From assembly GCA_900551615.1 (NCBI GenBank), contig URWN01000033.1:1-14518 (forward strand): a stretch of DNA of 14,518 nt. Reading direction: 5' to 3'. The notes under the pieces were generated by a model. It worked only from the letters and a program-made list of their open reading frames with translations. It was not told the origin of the DNA and did no database searches. The DNA is from an uncultured Clostridium sp. GTDB lineage: Bacteria; Bacillota; Clostridia; TANB77; CAG-508. Of the stretch, positions 1 through 5,050 are shown piece after piece (positions within the stretch are counted from its first letter, which is position 1; every line of letters starts with the position of its first letter). The position numbers and the translations under genes were made by a program.

Positions 1-130
1 ATAATGAGTTTTTTATTTTTCTAGGTGTCGCACTTCATTATACAATCCATCTTTTGAAAAATTAAGATATATCATTAATAATTATATAGGAAAATTTAAA
101 ATAAACGAAAATGATATATTACAAGATTTT

Positions 131-469
131 TTGTCTAATATGAAAAAAGAAGATAGGGATTGGACTTTATCATTTTTATATCCTGAAGATACAAGTGAGA
201 AAAATAAAAAAAAGAAGCTGAAAAGGATATTTTGTATAATTGAAAAAGCATACGGTTATTATTTCATGAAAAAGATATATAGTAATAGTAATATTTATAA
301 TATAGATTATGAAGATTTTTCAAATATAAGCAACTATTTACATGAGAATAAAGATTTATATAAAGATGATGATATATATAATATATGGAGAAAGTATTTA
401 TATGATATTTTTATTCTAATATGGTTAGTTTATAATCTTAAGCTTAAGAAAAGTGATTCTTTTTTGTAG
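131..469 (+). CDS. Unrecognised protein, upstream half of a probably frameshifted gene
   Basis: I do not recognise this protein. The frame has been open since position 8 (a stop lies at 5-7), so the TTG at 131 or ATG at 140 is not a convincing start: neither has a ribosome binding site, and the true start may lie left of the window or be lost. The 112 residues are rich in Lys, Asn, Asp and Tyr, with a hydrophobic stretch near the end (IFILIWLVYN). The frame stops at 467-469 directly after six T (460-465). One extra T there would join it to the following frame, reading SDSFFVEGLKYTHSG across the joint. I therefore read it as the first part of a broken cargo gene of the integrated element. A programmed -1 shift at T TTT TTG is an alternative. 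Confidence 0.4.
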   Translation: MSNMKKEDRDWTLSFLYPEDTSEKNKKKKLKRIFCIIEKAYGYYFMKKIYSNSNIYNIDYEDFSNISNYLHENKDLYKDDDIYNIWRKYLYDIFILIWLVYNLKLKKSDSFL

Positions 470-522
470 AAGGTCTAAAATATACACATAGTGGAATATC
501 TTCTAAAAAAAATATTAATAAA

Positions 523-759
523 TTGACTTTGAAAACTATATATAATGAGTTTAATAAAGATATAGAAGAAATAGATAATGCTGTTGTTGAAGTTTTAATT
601 GAAGTATTTATTAGATATGAAGGTTTATTGCAAGAGAATTGTTCTAAAACTAAACTAGAGATTTATGATAAATATTTTGCATTAGTTTCTAAGATAGTTT
701 ATAGAGAATTGAATAATTATTTAAAAGATATAAGAAAAATTATAAGAGATGTATCATAA
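523..759 (+). CDS. Unrecognised helical protein, downstream half of a probably frameshifted gene
   Basis: I do not recognise this protein. From the TTG at 523 it gives 78 residues, but the frame is open from 457 with no good start codon and no ribosome binding site before 523. This suggests that it continues the preceding gene in the -1 frame instead of starting anew. The chain is charged and looks mostly helical (for example EIDNAVVEVLIEVFIRYEG and IVYRELNNYLKDIRKIIRD), without Cys/His clusters, a signal peptide or a nuclease motif I can name. The stop is at 757-759. Being at the end of an integrated element and beside another broken frame, it is probably decaying cargo. Phage-defence or toxin-type functions are common in such places, but nothing in the sequence proves one here. 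Confidence 0.4.
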   Translation: MTLKTIYNEFNKDIEEIDNAVVEVLIEVFIRYEGLLQENCSKTKLEIYDKYFALVSKIVYRELNNYLKDIRKIIRDVS

Positions 760-878
760 TAATAGTCTAAGTCTAATAATAGAATTGTTTTGAATGTTGA
801 TAATAAAAAATATATCGCATAGTTTTTTATTGTGGTTATTAAAGAGTTTAGTATGGATAATTCTTTTTATTGATTAAG

Positions 879-911
879 CATTTTGATAACATTTTGATAA
901 CATTTTGATAA
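879..911 (+). repeat. Three perfect tandem copies of an 11-bp repeat
   Basis: The unit CATTTTGATAA occurs at 879-889, 890-900 and 901-911 without a mismatch, and the next base again is C. The 11-bp period is about one helical turn, so a bound protein would meet each copy on the same DNA face. The array ends about 130 bp inside the element from the tRNA-derived attachment site. Arm-type sites for an integrase or excisionase are a reasonable guess, but slippage in AT-rich DNA can also give such repeats. Confidence 0.8.
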
Positions 912-1041
912 CAGACTCTCTAAAACTATAAAAAATGACTAGGAATGAATTAAAAAATAAAATGTGATAAATTCAATAATGATAAGCCTTTATAATGTAT
1001 TATGTAAATTATTAATAGGTAATAAAATTTTCAATAGAGAA

Positions 1042-1096
1042 CTCAAAATCAAGCGTAGTCCCCTACGTGCCGGTTCGAGTCCGGCCTTCGGCACCA
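1042..1096 (+). pseudogene. 3' fragment of tRNA-Leu(CAA), attR-like attachment site
   Basis: Seen: anticodon loop CTCAAAA at 1042-1048 (anticodon CAA at 1044-1046), 3' anticodon-stem strand TCAAG, variable arm CGTAG-TCCC-CTACG at 1054-1067, T arm GCCGG-TTCGAGT-CCGGC at 1069-1085, 3' acceptor strand CTTCGGC at 1086-1092, discriminator A, and encoded CCA at 1094-1096. The long variable arm and acceptor strand are those of bacterial tRNA-Leu. The 5' anticodon-stem strand (1037-1041, GAGAA) does not pair with TCAAG, and no D arm or matching GCCGAAG strand lies upstream, so this cannot fold as a whole tRNA. Identity to a normal tRNA seems to start at about 1041, which marks the likely crossover boundary. 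Confidence 0.85.
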
Positions 1097-1107
1097 CTAG
1101 TAAATTC

Positions 1108-1140
1108 AAGGCTTTATGGGTTTTCCATAAAGCCTTTTTT
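1108..1140 (+). terminator. Rho-independent terminator behind the tRNA fragment
   Basis: A perfect 12-bp stem, AAGGCTTTATGG (1108-1119) with CCATAAAGCCTT (1125-1136), encloses a 5-nt loop and runs into TTTTTT. It is most likely the original terminator of the tRNA-Leu gene, left behind on the chromosomal side of the integration. Confidence 0.85.
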
Positions 1141-1302
1141 GTTGTCTAAATTTGAGTATATAAATTTTTTTAGATAATTCTATTGAATAATAAGAGGTTA
1201 TGGCAGGAAAGATAAAGTCAATTATAAAAAAATTTATATATAGGTTATAATAAAATTTTTAAAGATTTAGAAGTAAAAATTGGTTTGATTTTTCTTTATA
1301 AG
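1141..1302. other. AT-rich spacer without a supported gene
   Basis: Between the tRNA terminator and the minus-strand terminator I see no coding frame with a good ribosome binding site and no clear secondary structure. A 16-residue frame at 1200-1250 is discussed among the rejected items. Confidence 0.5.
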
Positions 1303-1356
1303 TAGAAATAAAGAAGCTATAACAAAAAGAGTTAGAACTCAAATTGTTATAGCTTT
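1303..1356 (-). terminator. Terminator of the small minus-strand peptide gene
   Basis: An 11-bp perfect stem is formed by AAGCTATAACA (1314-1324) and TGTTATAGCTT (1345-1355), with a second inner stem GAGTT/AACTC. Read on the minus strand it is followed by CTTTATTTCTA (1313 down to 1303). There is no T run on the plus side, so it serves minus-strand transcription coming from the peptide gene at 1482-1417. Confidence 0.65.
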
Positions 1357-1416
1357 ACGAAGATTTATTCTTTGATATTATGGTAATATACTACTTTTGA
1401 TTTTTTATCAATATTC

Positions 1417-1482
1417 CTAGTTGGAATCAGGAAAAAGTATTTCAATAGCTATAATAAATAGTACAAATCCAACTATAAACAT
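1417..1482 (-). CDS. 21-residue single-pass membrane peptide
   Basis: This gene is too short for ordinary gene callers. On the minus strand an ATG at 1482-1480 stands 7 nt behind a strong ribosome binding site AAGAGGTG (1497-1490). It opens MFIVGFVLFIIAIEILFPD and closes with two more residues and a TAG at 1419-1417. Residues 1-17 are almost wholly hydrophobic, enough for one membrane span, with a short polar tail after Pro18. A terminator hairpin follows, so it looks like a separate monocistronic transcript. I do not recognise a family. KdpF-like subunits have a similar size and shape, but no kdp gene is nearby. The call rests on start signal, hydrophobicity and terminator together. Confidence 0.6.
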   Translation of the reverse strand: MFIVGFVLFIIAIEILFPDSN

Positions 1483-1596
1483 TATAAATCACCTCTTATA
1501 ATAATCATTATTTATAATATAAGGCTAATTAAAATAATTTTACTTTCAAATATTATTGTTTTCAATATATGAGGTTTTAAAAGTAGTGTTTTGAGA

Positions 1597-1682
1597 ATCG
1601 TATCGTTATTAGACTGAAAATAAATCTAAAGGCTTGAATATGGACGCTTCAAAAAGTATCATTAATTTAGTAACGAGGCGAT
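1597..1682. repeat. Imperfect 17-bp inverted repeat with a 52-nt loop
   Basis: The arm ATCGTATCGTTATTAGA (1597-1613) pairs with TTTAGTAACGAGGCGAT (1666-1682) through all but one position, with three G-U pairs. A second possible pairing joins AGTATC (1656-1661) with GATACT. No T run follows directly on either strand, so it is not a typical terminator. It lies just beyond the 3' end of the minus-strand zinc-ribbon unit. A structured RNA, a 3' stabiliser or a remnant of a small inverted-repeat element are possible. Confidence 0.5.
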
Positions 1683-1733
1683 GCGGATACTATTTTTTGC
1701 TATTTGGGGTTATTTTTTATGTTAAGTATATAT

Positions 1734-2132
1734 TTATTCTGCCATAACACCAATAAGAATAAGTAAAATAAATAAAATCGCAAAACCAATGAGAGCATAT
1801 ATAATAGTATATTTTAGAATTTGAAGTAATGTATCTAAAAAGGTTTTTTCTGATGGTGCTGGATTTACTGTTTGGGGCGTTAAAGCTGTTCCACATTTTA
1901 GACAAAATCTATCTTCTGGGGATATTTCTAGACCGCAATTAGGGCATTTTAAGGAATTATTTACAATAGAGTTAACATTGTTTTTAGTTTTATTTTCATT
2001 AAATTTATTATAAAGATAATAGATGATATAACCAATAATCGCTATGATAAATAATGTACAAATAATATCAGAATAAGGTGCTAAAATAGCTTTTAATTCA
2101 CGTTTAAATAATGATTTTAATACACTTTCCAT
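1734..2132 (-). CDS. Membrane protein with a central zinc ribbon
   Basis: A 132-residue protein with a clear three-part plan. The first membrane span is at about 24-41. A zinc ribbon at 63-81 has two CxxCG knuckles (CPNCG and CLKCG; Cys63, Cys66, Cys77, Cys80). A second span lies at about 105-130. The start is supported by AGGTG 6 nt before the ATG. It is the last gene of a three-gene unit: the lipoprotein gene lies 25 bp upstream and a further zinc-ribbon gene precedes that. Two-span proteins with such a ribbon are common in Bacillota, mostly without known function. The ribbon probably binds Zn and holds the fold or a partner protein; no enzyme motif is visible. I infer a membrane anchor or scaffold working with the other two products. 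Confidence 0.75.
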   Translation of the reverse strand: MESVLKSLFKRELKAILAPYSDIICTLFIIAIIGYIIYYLYNKFNENKTKNNVNSIVNNSLKCPNCGLEISPEDRFCLKCGTALTPQTVNPAPSEKTFLDTLLQILKYTIIYALIGFAILFILLILIGVMAE

Positions 2133-2157
2133 TGTTTACACCTACAATATTTATATT

Positions 2158-2556
2158 TTATTTTGCTCTATATTGGTGCAGAATTTTTTGCGTGATATCT
2201 AGTCCGTCTAAAACAGTTGTAGGATTGCCATTTATATTTAAATATGCTAGTTCAAAACTATTATCTTTATATAATTTAAATTGAGCAGTTAATTTTGCAG
2301 GTCTATTATTCCAATTACATTCGCCTGTGAATTCTACAATACGATCATTTTTATCGGAAATGAAAGATTTCCATTTGCCATTTTTGAAGAATTGATCAAA
2401 AGCTTTGCCTACAGGTGCATTAGGAGCCATATACATTGTTCCATTTTTTACGGATTGTACATATTTATCATCACCACAACCTGCAACTAATATACTCATT
2501 AAAGATAATATCATTACTAATATTATTAATCTTGGGGATTTTAATTGTTTATTCAT
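2158..2556 (-). CDS. Small lipoprotein of unknown function
   Basis: 132 residues. A basic N-terminus and hydrophobic stretch (about 10-25) end in the lipobox VAGC with Cys27, so the mature protein should be lipid-anchored on the outer side of a membrane. The mature part (VKNGTMYMAPNAPVGKAFDQ, then GKWKSF, IVEFTGEC and a Lys-rich beta-like stretch) resembles, from memory, small domains found in or next to zinc-ribbon proteins of Negativicutes, where a VGKAFDxFF motif is followed by a VEFTG motif. I have no function for that domain. AAGGAG stands 7 nt before the ATG. Spacing of 25 bp on each side puts it in one transcript with the two zinc-ribbon genes. Confidence 0.75.
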   Translation of the reverse strand: MNKQLKSPRLIILVMILSLMSILVAGCGDDKYVQSVKNGTMYMAPNAPVGKAFDQFFKNGKWKSFISDKNDRIVEFTGECNWNNRPAKLTAQFKLYKDNSFELAYLNINGNPTTVLDGLDITQKILHQYRAK

Positions 2557-2581
2557 ATTAAAACTCCTTTAAAATTTATAA

Positions 2582-3562
2582 TTATTCGCCGAATAAATCA
2601 TCAAAAAGACTGCCTACGCTATCGGAAATACTGGAATCTTCTTCACCACTATCTGAAGAAATATCAGCATCTGCTGAAGGTTCAATTTGTTCTGTTGCAG
2701 TAAGTTCTGAGTTATTATCCAGATTAGAAATATGGTTTGTACCATCATCACTTGTATTAGCAGGCGTTATTTGTTCACTAGCTGTACTTAGTGGGTCAAC
2801 GACATTGGTAACAAATTCTTCTGGTGTTTGGATATAGTCATTAGCAGAATCTACTGTTTGATTAATTGTATCTGTAGGATCAATTGGTGCATTGAGGTCA
2901 GGAAGAGGACTTGTATCCGTATTATGTGGTGCAGCACTAGCTGTAGAAGCAGAATGGAGCATAGAACTAGCTACAGCACCAACAGCGGCAGCTGCTGCAT
3001 ATTTACCTACATTTTTTAAAGTGCTATTGTCATTATTTTGATTGGTTTGATTATTTGGGTTAGAAGCAAATTGTTGATTGCCATGATTATTAGGATTTTG
3101 AGGGAAAAATGGTGCTTGAGGAGAAAAATTATTAACAGATGGCGAAGGATTATTTTGTAGAGGTGCACTTTGTTTTAATATATCCATAGCCTGATACAAA
3201 TAAGCCATAGCCATATAAAATTTAGCATTTTGATTGCCGAGTAAAGAAGATTTTTGAAAGTGATTGATTGCTTTAATATAATTATGTTGAGGATTGTTTA
3301 TATCCATGTATTGTTGACCAATGGCAAATTCTTGTGAAGCCATTTGCATATTATTGGGATTTGGCATATTATTAATTTGTTGAGTTTGTTGATTATGCAT
3401 ATAAGGTGGCATAGTATTAGAATTTGAAGTATTATAATTGATATTTGTTGGAGCCATATTTTGTTGTGGGGTAGGAATTTGTGAAAATTTAGCTCCGCAA
3501 TTAGTGCAAAAAGCATTTTCACTAGGCATTTTAGCTCCACAATGAGTACAGAATTTATACAT
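2582..3562 (-). CDS. Zinc-ribbon protein with Sel1-like segment and long disordered regions
   Basis: 326 residues, first gene of the unit, with AAGGAG 8 nt before the ATG. Residues 4-24 form a zinc ribbon with two CxxCGAK knuckles (Cys5, Cys8, Cys19, Cys22). A long Asn/Gln/Pro/Met-rich linker follows (about 28-75). Residues about 78-127 look like a single Sel1/TPR-type helical pair (AIGQQYMDINNPQHNYIKAI, then NHFQKSSLLGNQNAKFYMAM). After a second Asn-rich stretch comes a short Ala-rich hydrophobic segment (KYAAAAAVGAVASSMLHSAS), and the tail is very acidic, ending SLFDDLFGE. No signal peptide is visible. The plan suggests a protein-binding or scaffold role, perhaps membrane-associated through the Ala-rich segment. 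I see no catalytic motif. Confidence 0.7.
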   Translation of the reverse strand: MYKFCTHCGAKMPSENAFCTNCGAKFSQIPTPQQNMAPTNINYNTSNSNTMPPYMHNQQTQQINNMPNPNNMQMASQEFAIGQQYMDINNPQHNYIKAINHFQKSSLLGNQNAKFYMAMAYLYQAMDILKQSAPLQNNPSPSVNNFSPQAPFFPQNPNNHGNQQFASNPNNQTNQNNDNSTLKNVGKYAAAAAVGAVASSMLHSASTASAAPHNTDTSPLPDLNAPIDPTDTINQTVDSANDYIQTPEEFVTNVVDPLSTASEQITPANTSDDGTNHISNLDNNSELTATEQIEPSADADISSDSGEEDSSISDSVGSLFDDLFGE

Positions 3563-3877
3563 ATAAAAAACTCCTTTTTATGAAATAAATTTAAATAATG
3601 GATAATTTTTTTATAAAAATACTTATTATAGAATTATTATGCTACTAAAGAGAGTAAATTCCCATGAACTAAATAGGTTGATTTTTTCATTGGTAGAGAA
3701 AATATATAAACATATTTAATCGTGATATTTGGTAATCTATAATTGTAAATAATGATAATGAATTTATTAAAAGTAATAGTGAAAAAAGAAGGTTTTAAAG
3801 TTAGTCTTTAAAGCCTTTTTTTATATTTGGCGATATGATAAAATATAAGCACGAATTTTAAAAATGGAGTGATATAA
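3563..3877. other. Spacer between divergent genes with an unassigned terminator
   Basis: This 315-bp stretch separates the minus-strand zinc-ribbon unit from yajQ. I find no coding frame with a convincing start. It holds the terminator at 3789-3822 and, behind it, a plausible yajQ promoter region (TATGATAAAAT at about 3835-3845). Because the terminator reads rightwards and no plus-strand gene precedes it, a short RNA starting in about 3640-3720 is possible. Confidence 0.4.
3789..3822 (+). terminator. Terminator without an assigned gene
   Basis: AAGGTTTTAAAG (3789-3800) pairs with CTTTAAAGCCTT (3806-3817) with one G-U pair, loop TTAGT, and runs into seven T (3816-3822). On the other strand a CTTCTTTTTTC tract also follows the stem, so it may work both ways. 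It lies 55 bp before yajQ and between two divergent genes. Confidence 0.75.
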
Positions 3878-4369
3878 ATGGCAAAAGATAGTTCATTCGA
3901 CATTGTATCTCAAGTTGATATGCAAGAAATGAGCAATGCTGTTAACCAAACAGAAAAAGAAATTTCTCAGCGTTATGATTTCCGTGGTAGTATTGCAAGC
4001 ATTGAATTAGAAGATAAAGCAATTAAAATTGCAGCAGAAGATGATTATAAATTAAATGCTATCATTGATATTTTACGTGCACGCATGGCAAAAAGAGGAT
4101 TATCTTTACGTTCTTTAGAACTTGGCAAAATCGAAGATGCAGCAAAAGGTTCTGTTCGTCAAATGCTCACTATTAAACAGGGTATTTCTAAAGAAAATGC
4201 AAAGAAAATTATCGCTGCGATAAAAGCTACAAAATTAAAAGTTAATACACAAATGCAAGGTGAACAAGTTCGTGTTTCTGGTGCGAAAAAAGATGATTTG
4301 CAAGCAGTTATACAGACTTTAAAAGCTGGCGATTTTGGTATTGATTTACAATTCATCAATATGAGATAA
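3878..4369 (+). CDS. yajQ: YajQ family nucleotide-binding protein
   Basis: 163 residues, the full family length (UPF0234/DUF520). The N-terminus SSFDIVSQVDMQEMSNAVNQ and the block QRYDFRGSIASIEL are family hallmarks, as are KRGLSLRSLELG in the middle and GDFGIDLQFINMR at the C-terminus. Known: YajQ proteins have two RRM-like domains, bind nucleotides or RNA, and a Xanthomonas member acts as a cyclic di-GMP effector. Which ligand applies here cannot be read from the sequence. It is cytoplasmic, with no signal peptide. GGAGTG stands 6 nt before the ATG. A terminator before it and one after it make it a single-gene unit. Confidence 0.95.
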   Translation: MAKDSSFDIVSQVDMQEMSNAVNQTEKEISQRYDFRGSIASIELEDKAIKIAAEDDYKLNAIIDILRARMAKRGLSLRSLELGKIEDAAKGSVRQMLTIKQGISKENAKKIIAAIKATKLKVNTQMQGEQVRVSGAKKDDLQAVIQTLKAGDFGIDLQFINMR

Positions 4370-4375
4370 AAAATT

Positions 4376-4403
4376 AACCACCGTTTTATGCGGTGGTTTT
4401 TTT
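4376..4403 (+). terminator. Terminator of yajQ
   Basis: AACCACCG (4376-4383) pairs with CGGTGGTT (4391-4398), 7-nt loop, followed by a T run to 4403. It begins 6 nt after the yajQ stop. Confidence 0.9.
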
Positions 4404-4444
4404 ATTTATTTCTAACAGTGAAATTTTTCATCTTTAAGGATTAT

Positions 4445-4475
4445 GGAGTTTTAATATTTTTAGTAGCATAATAGT
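4445..4475 (+). promoter_or_regulatory. Promoter-like box, copy 1
   Basis: A 31-nt stretch that begins GGAGTT and ends TAGTAGCATAATAGT. It recurs with few changes at 4921-4952, ahead of the next gene. CATAAT is a fair -10 element; the GGA(G/C)T at the left end sits near the -35 position and does not look like TTGACA. It lies 19 nt before the ATG of the first secreted-protein gene, directly upstream of its ribosome binding site. Confidence 0.5.
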
Positions 4476-4494
4476 TGATAAAGGAGGAATAAAA

Positions 4495-4860
4495 ATGAAC
4501 ATATTGAAAAAAATTTGTTTAATAGGTTTATGTGCATTTTCGGTAATATTTTGTGAAGCGATAATACCTATGCAATCAGCTTATGCTTATCAAGAAAATA
4601 TTTCTCGTGGATATGAATTAATTGAAGGAACATGGCAAGGTAGAGATGGCAGTATAATGAGTATAACGGATAGAGGTTTTGGTAAAGCTCCATATAGTGT
4701 AAGAAGTGTATCCAATGATGGCAATTATACAGTTGTTACTATTAGTGTAAATGGTGGACGTAGTATAAATACTTTAACTTTTGACAATAACAATCCTAAT
4801 TATATGATGTTAAATAATGTATCTACAGGATATTCAGCAGATTATGTTAGAGTTGGATAA
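4495..4860 (+). CDS. Small secreted protein of unknown function
   Basis: 121 residues with a Sec signal peptide: Lys-rich start, hydrophobic core at about 8-20, probable cleavage after Ala-Tyr-Ala at 30-32. The mature part of about 89 residues opens with YELIEGTWQGRDGSIMSITD and carries alternating polar/hydrophobic stretches (YTVVTISV, NTLTF, SADYVRV), suggesting a small beta barrel or sandwich. GTWQGxDG followed by beta strands recalls lipocalin-like or META-type folds, but I cannot assign a family. It has no Cys in the mature part, no lipobox and no sortase motif. An AAAGGAGG ribosome binding site stands 8 nt upstream. The gene is flanked by terminators and shares an upstream box with the next secreted-protein gene. 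Confidence 0.7.
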   Translation: MNILKKICLIGLCAFSVIFCEAIIPMQSAYAYQENISRGYELIEGTWQGRDGSIMSITDRGFGKAPYSVRSVSNDGNYTVVTISVNGGRSINTLTFDNNNPNYMMLNNVSTGYSADYVRVG

Positions 4861-4869
4861 ATGAAAGAT

Positions 4870-4908
4870 AAAACCACTATTTTAATATTTAAATAGTGGT
4901 TTTGTTTT
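4870..4908 (+). terminator. Terminator of the first secreted-protein gene
   Basis: A perfect 13-bp stem, AAAACCACTATTT (4870-4882) with AAATAGTGGTTTT (4891-4903), 8-nt loop, and T-rich tail TTTTGTTTT. The left arm is A-rich, so it can also stop minus-strand transcription. Confidence 0.9.
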
Positions 4909-4920
4909 GAGAATAAAGCA

Positions 4921-4952
4921 GGACTAATAATATTTATTTAGTACATAATAGT
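4921..4952 (+). promoter_or_regulatory. Promoter-like box, copy 2
   Basis: A 32-nt stretch that begins GGACTA and ends TTTAGTACATAATAGT, matching the box at 4445-4475 over nearly its whole length apart from small gaps. If CATAAT is the -10 element, the leader to the ATG at 5051 is about 90 nt and contains TCCTT-loop-AAGGA-TTTTTT (4973-4995), a weak terminator-like hairpin. Confidence 0.5.
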
Positions 4953-5050
4953 ATAAAAAAATATATAAATTGTCCTTTGAGGATAAGGATTTTTTAGAGA
5001 TATATAGTATAGTAAAAGCAGAAATTATAAATTATAAGGGAGGCATAATC

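Larger units (their letters stand above)
1..1096. mobile_element. Distal end of an element integrated in a tRNA-Leu gene
   Basis: Seen: the stretch ends on the right in the 3' part of a tRNA-Leu gene with no 5' part. To its left there are only very AT-rich unrecognised frames, a tandem repeat and no housekeeping gene. Known: tyrosine integrases of prophages, integrative conjugative elements and islands often recombine in the 3' half of tRNA genes, rebuild a whole tRNA at one end and leave the displaced 3' copy at the other. Inferred: the element lies to the left, and its integrase gene and the restored tRNA are beyond the window. From 760 to 1041 I see no gene, only the threefold 11-bp repeat at 879-911. 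The kind of element cannot be told from this end. Confidence 0.6.

Noticed and set aside
460..466. Transposase-type -1 frameshift (as in IS elements) at the T run
   Set aside because: Neither half shows a DDE motif, a helix-turn-helix or IS-like terminal inverted repeats, so I do not call an insertion sequence.
1042..1096. A complete functional tRNA-Leu gene
   Set aside because: The 5' acceptor strand, D arm and 5' anticodon-stem strand are missing.
964..1149. A 61-residue plus-strand frame running through the tRNA fragment and its terminator
   Set aside because: It reads tRNA and terminator sequence as protein and has no ribosome binding site.
1200..1250. 16-residue cationic amphipathic frame MAGKIKSIIKKFIYRL
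   Set aside because: It resembles a small cationic peptide, but AGAGG is only 2 nt from the ATG, there is no terminator or promoter of its own, and such frames are common by chance in AT-rich DNA.
1681..1725. 14-residue frame starting at the ATG in the right arm of the inverted repeat
   Set aside because: Too short, with no convincing ribosome binding site.
2828..3540. Plus- and minus-strand frames inside the zinc-ribbon gene
   Set aside because: They overlap a coding frame with a good start signal and zinc-ribbon motifs, and their products are low-complexity shadows.
4970..5050. N-terminal extension of the second secreted protein from a TTG
   Set aside because: It would place 27 polar residues before a typical signal peptide, and GGGAGG supports the ATG at 5051.
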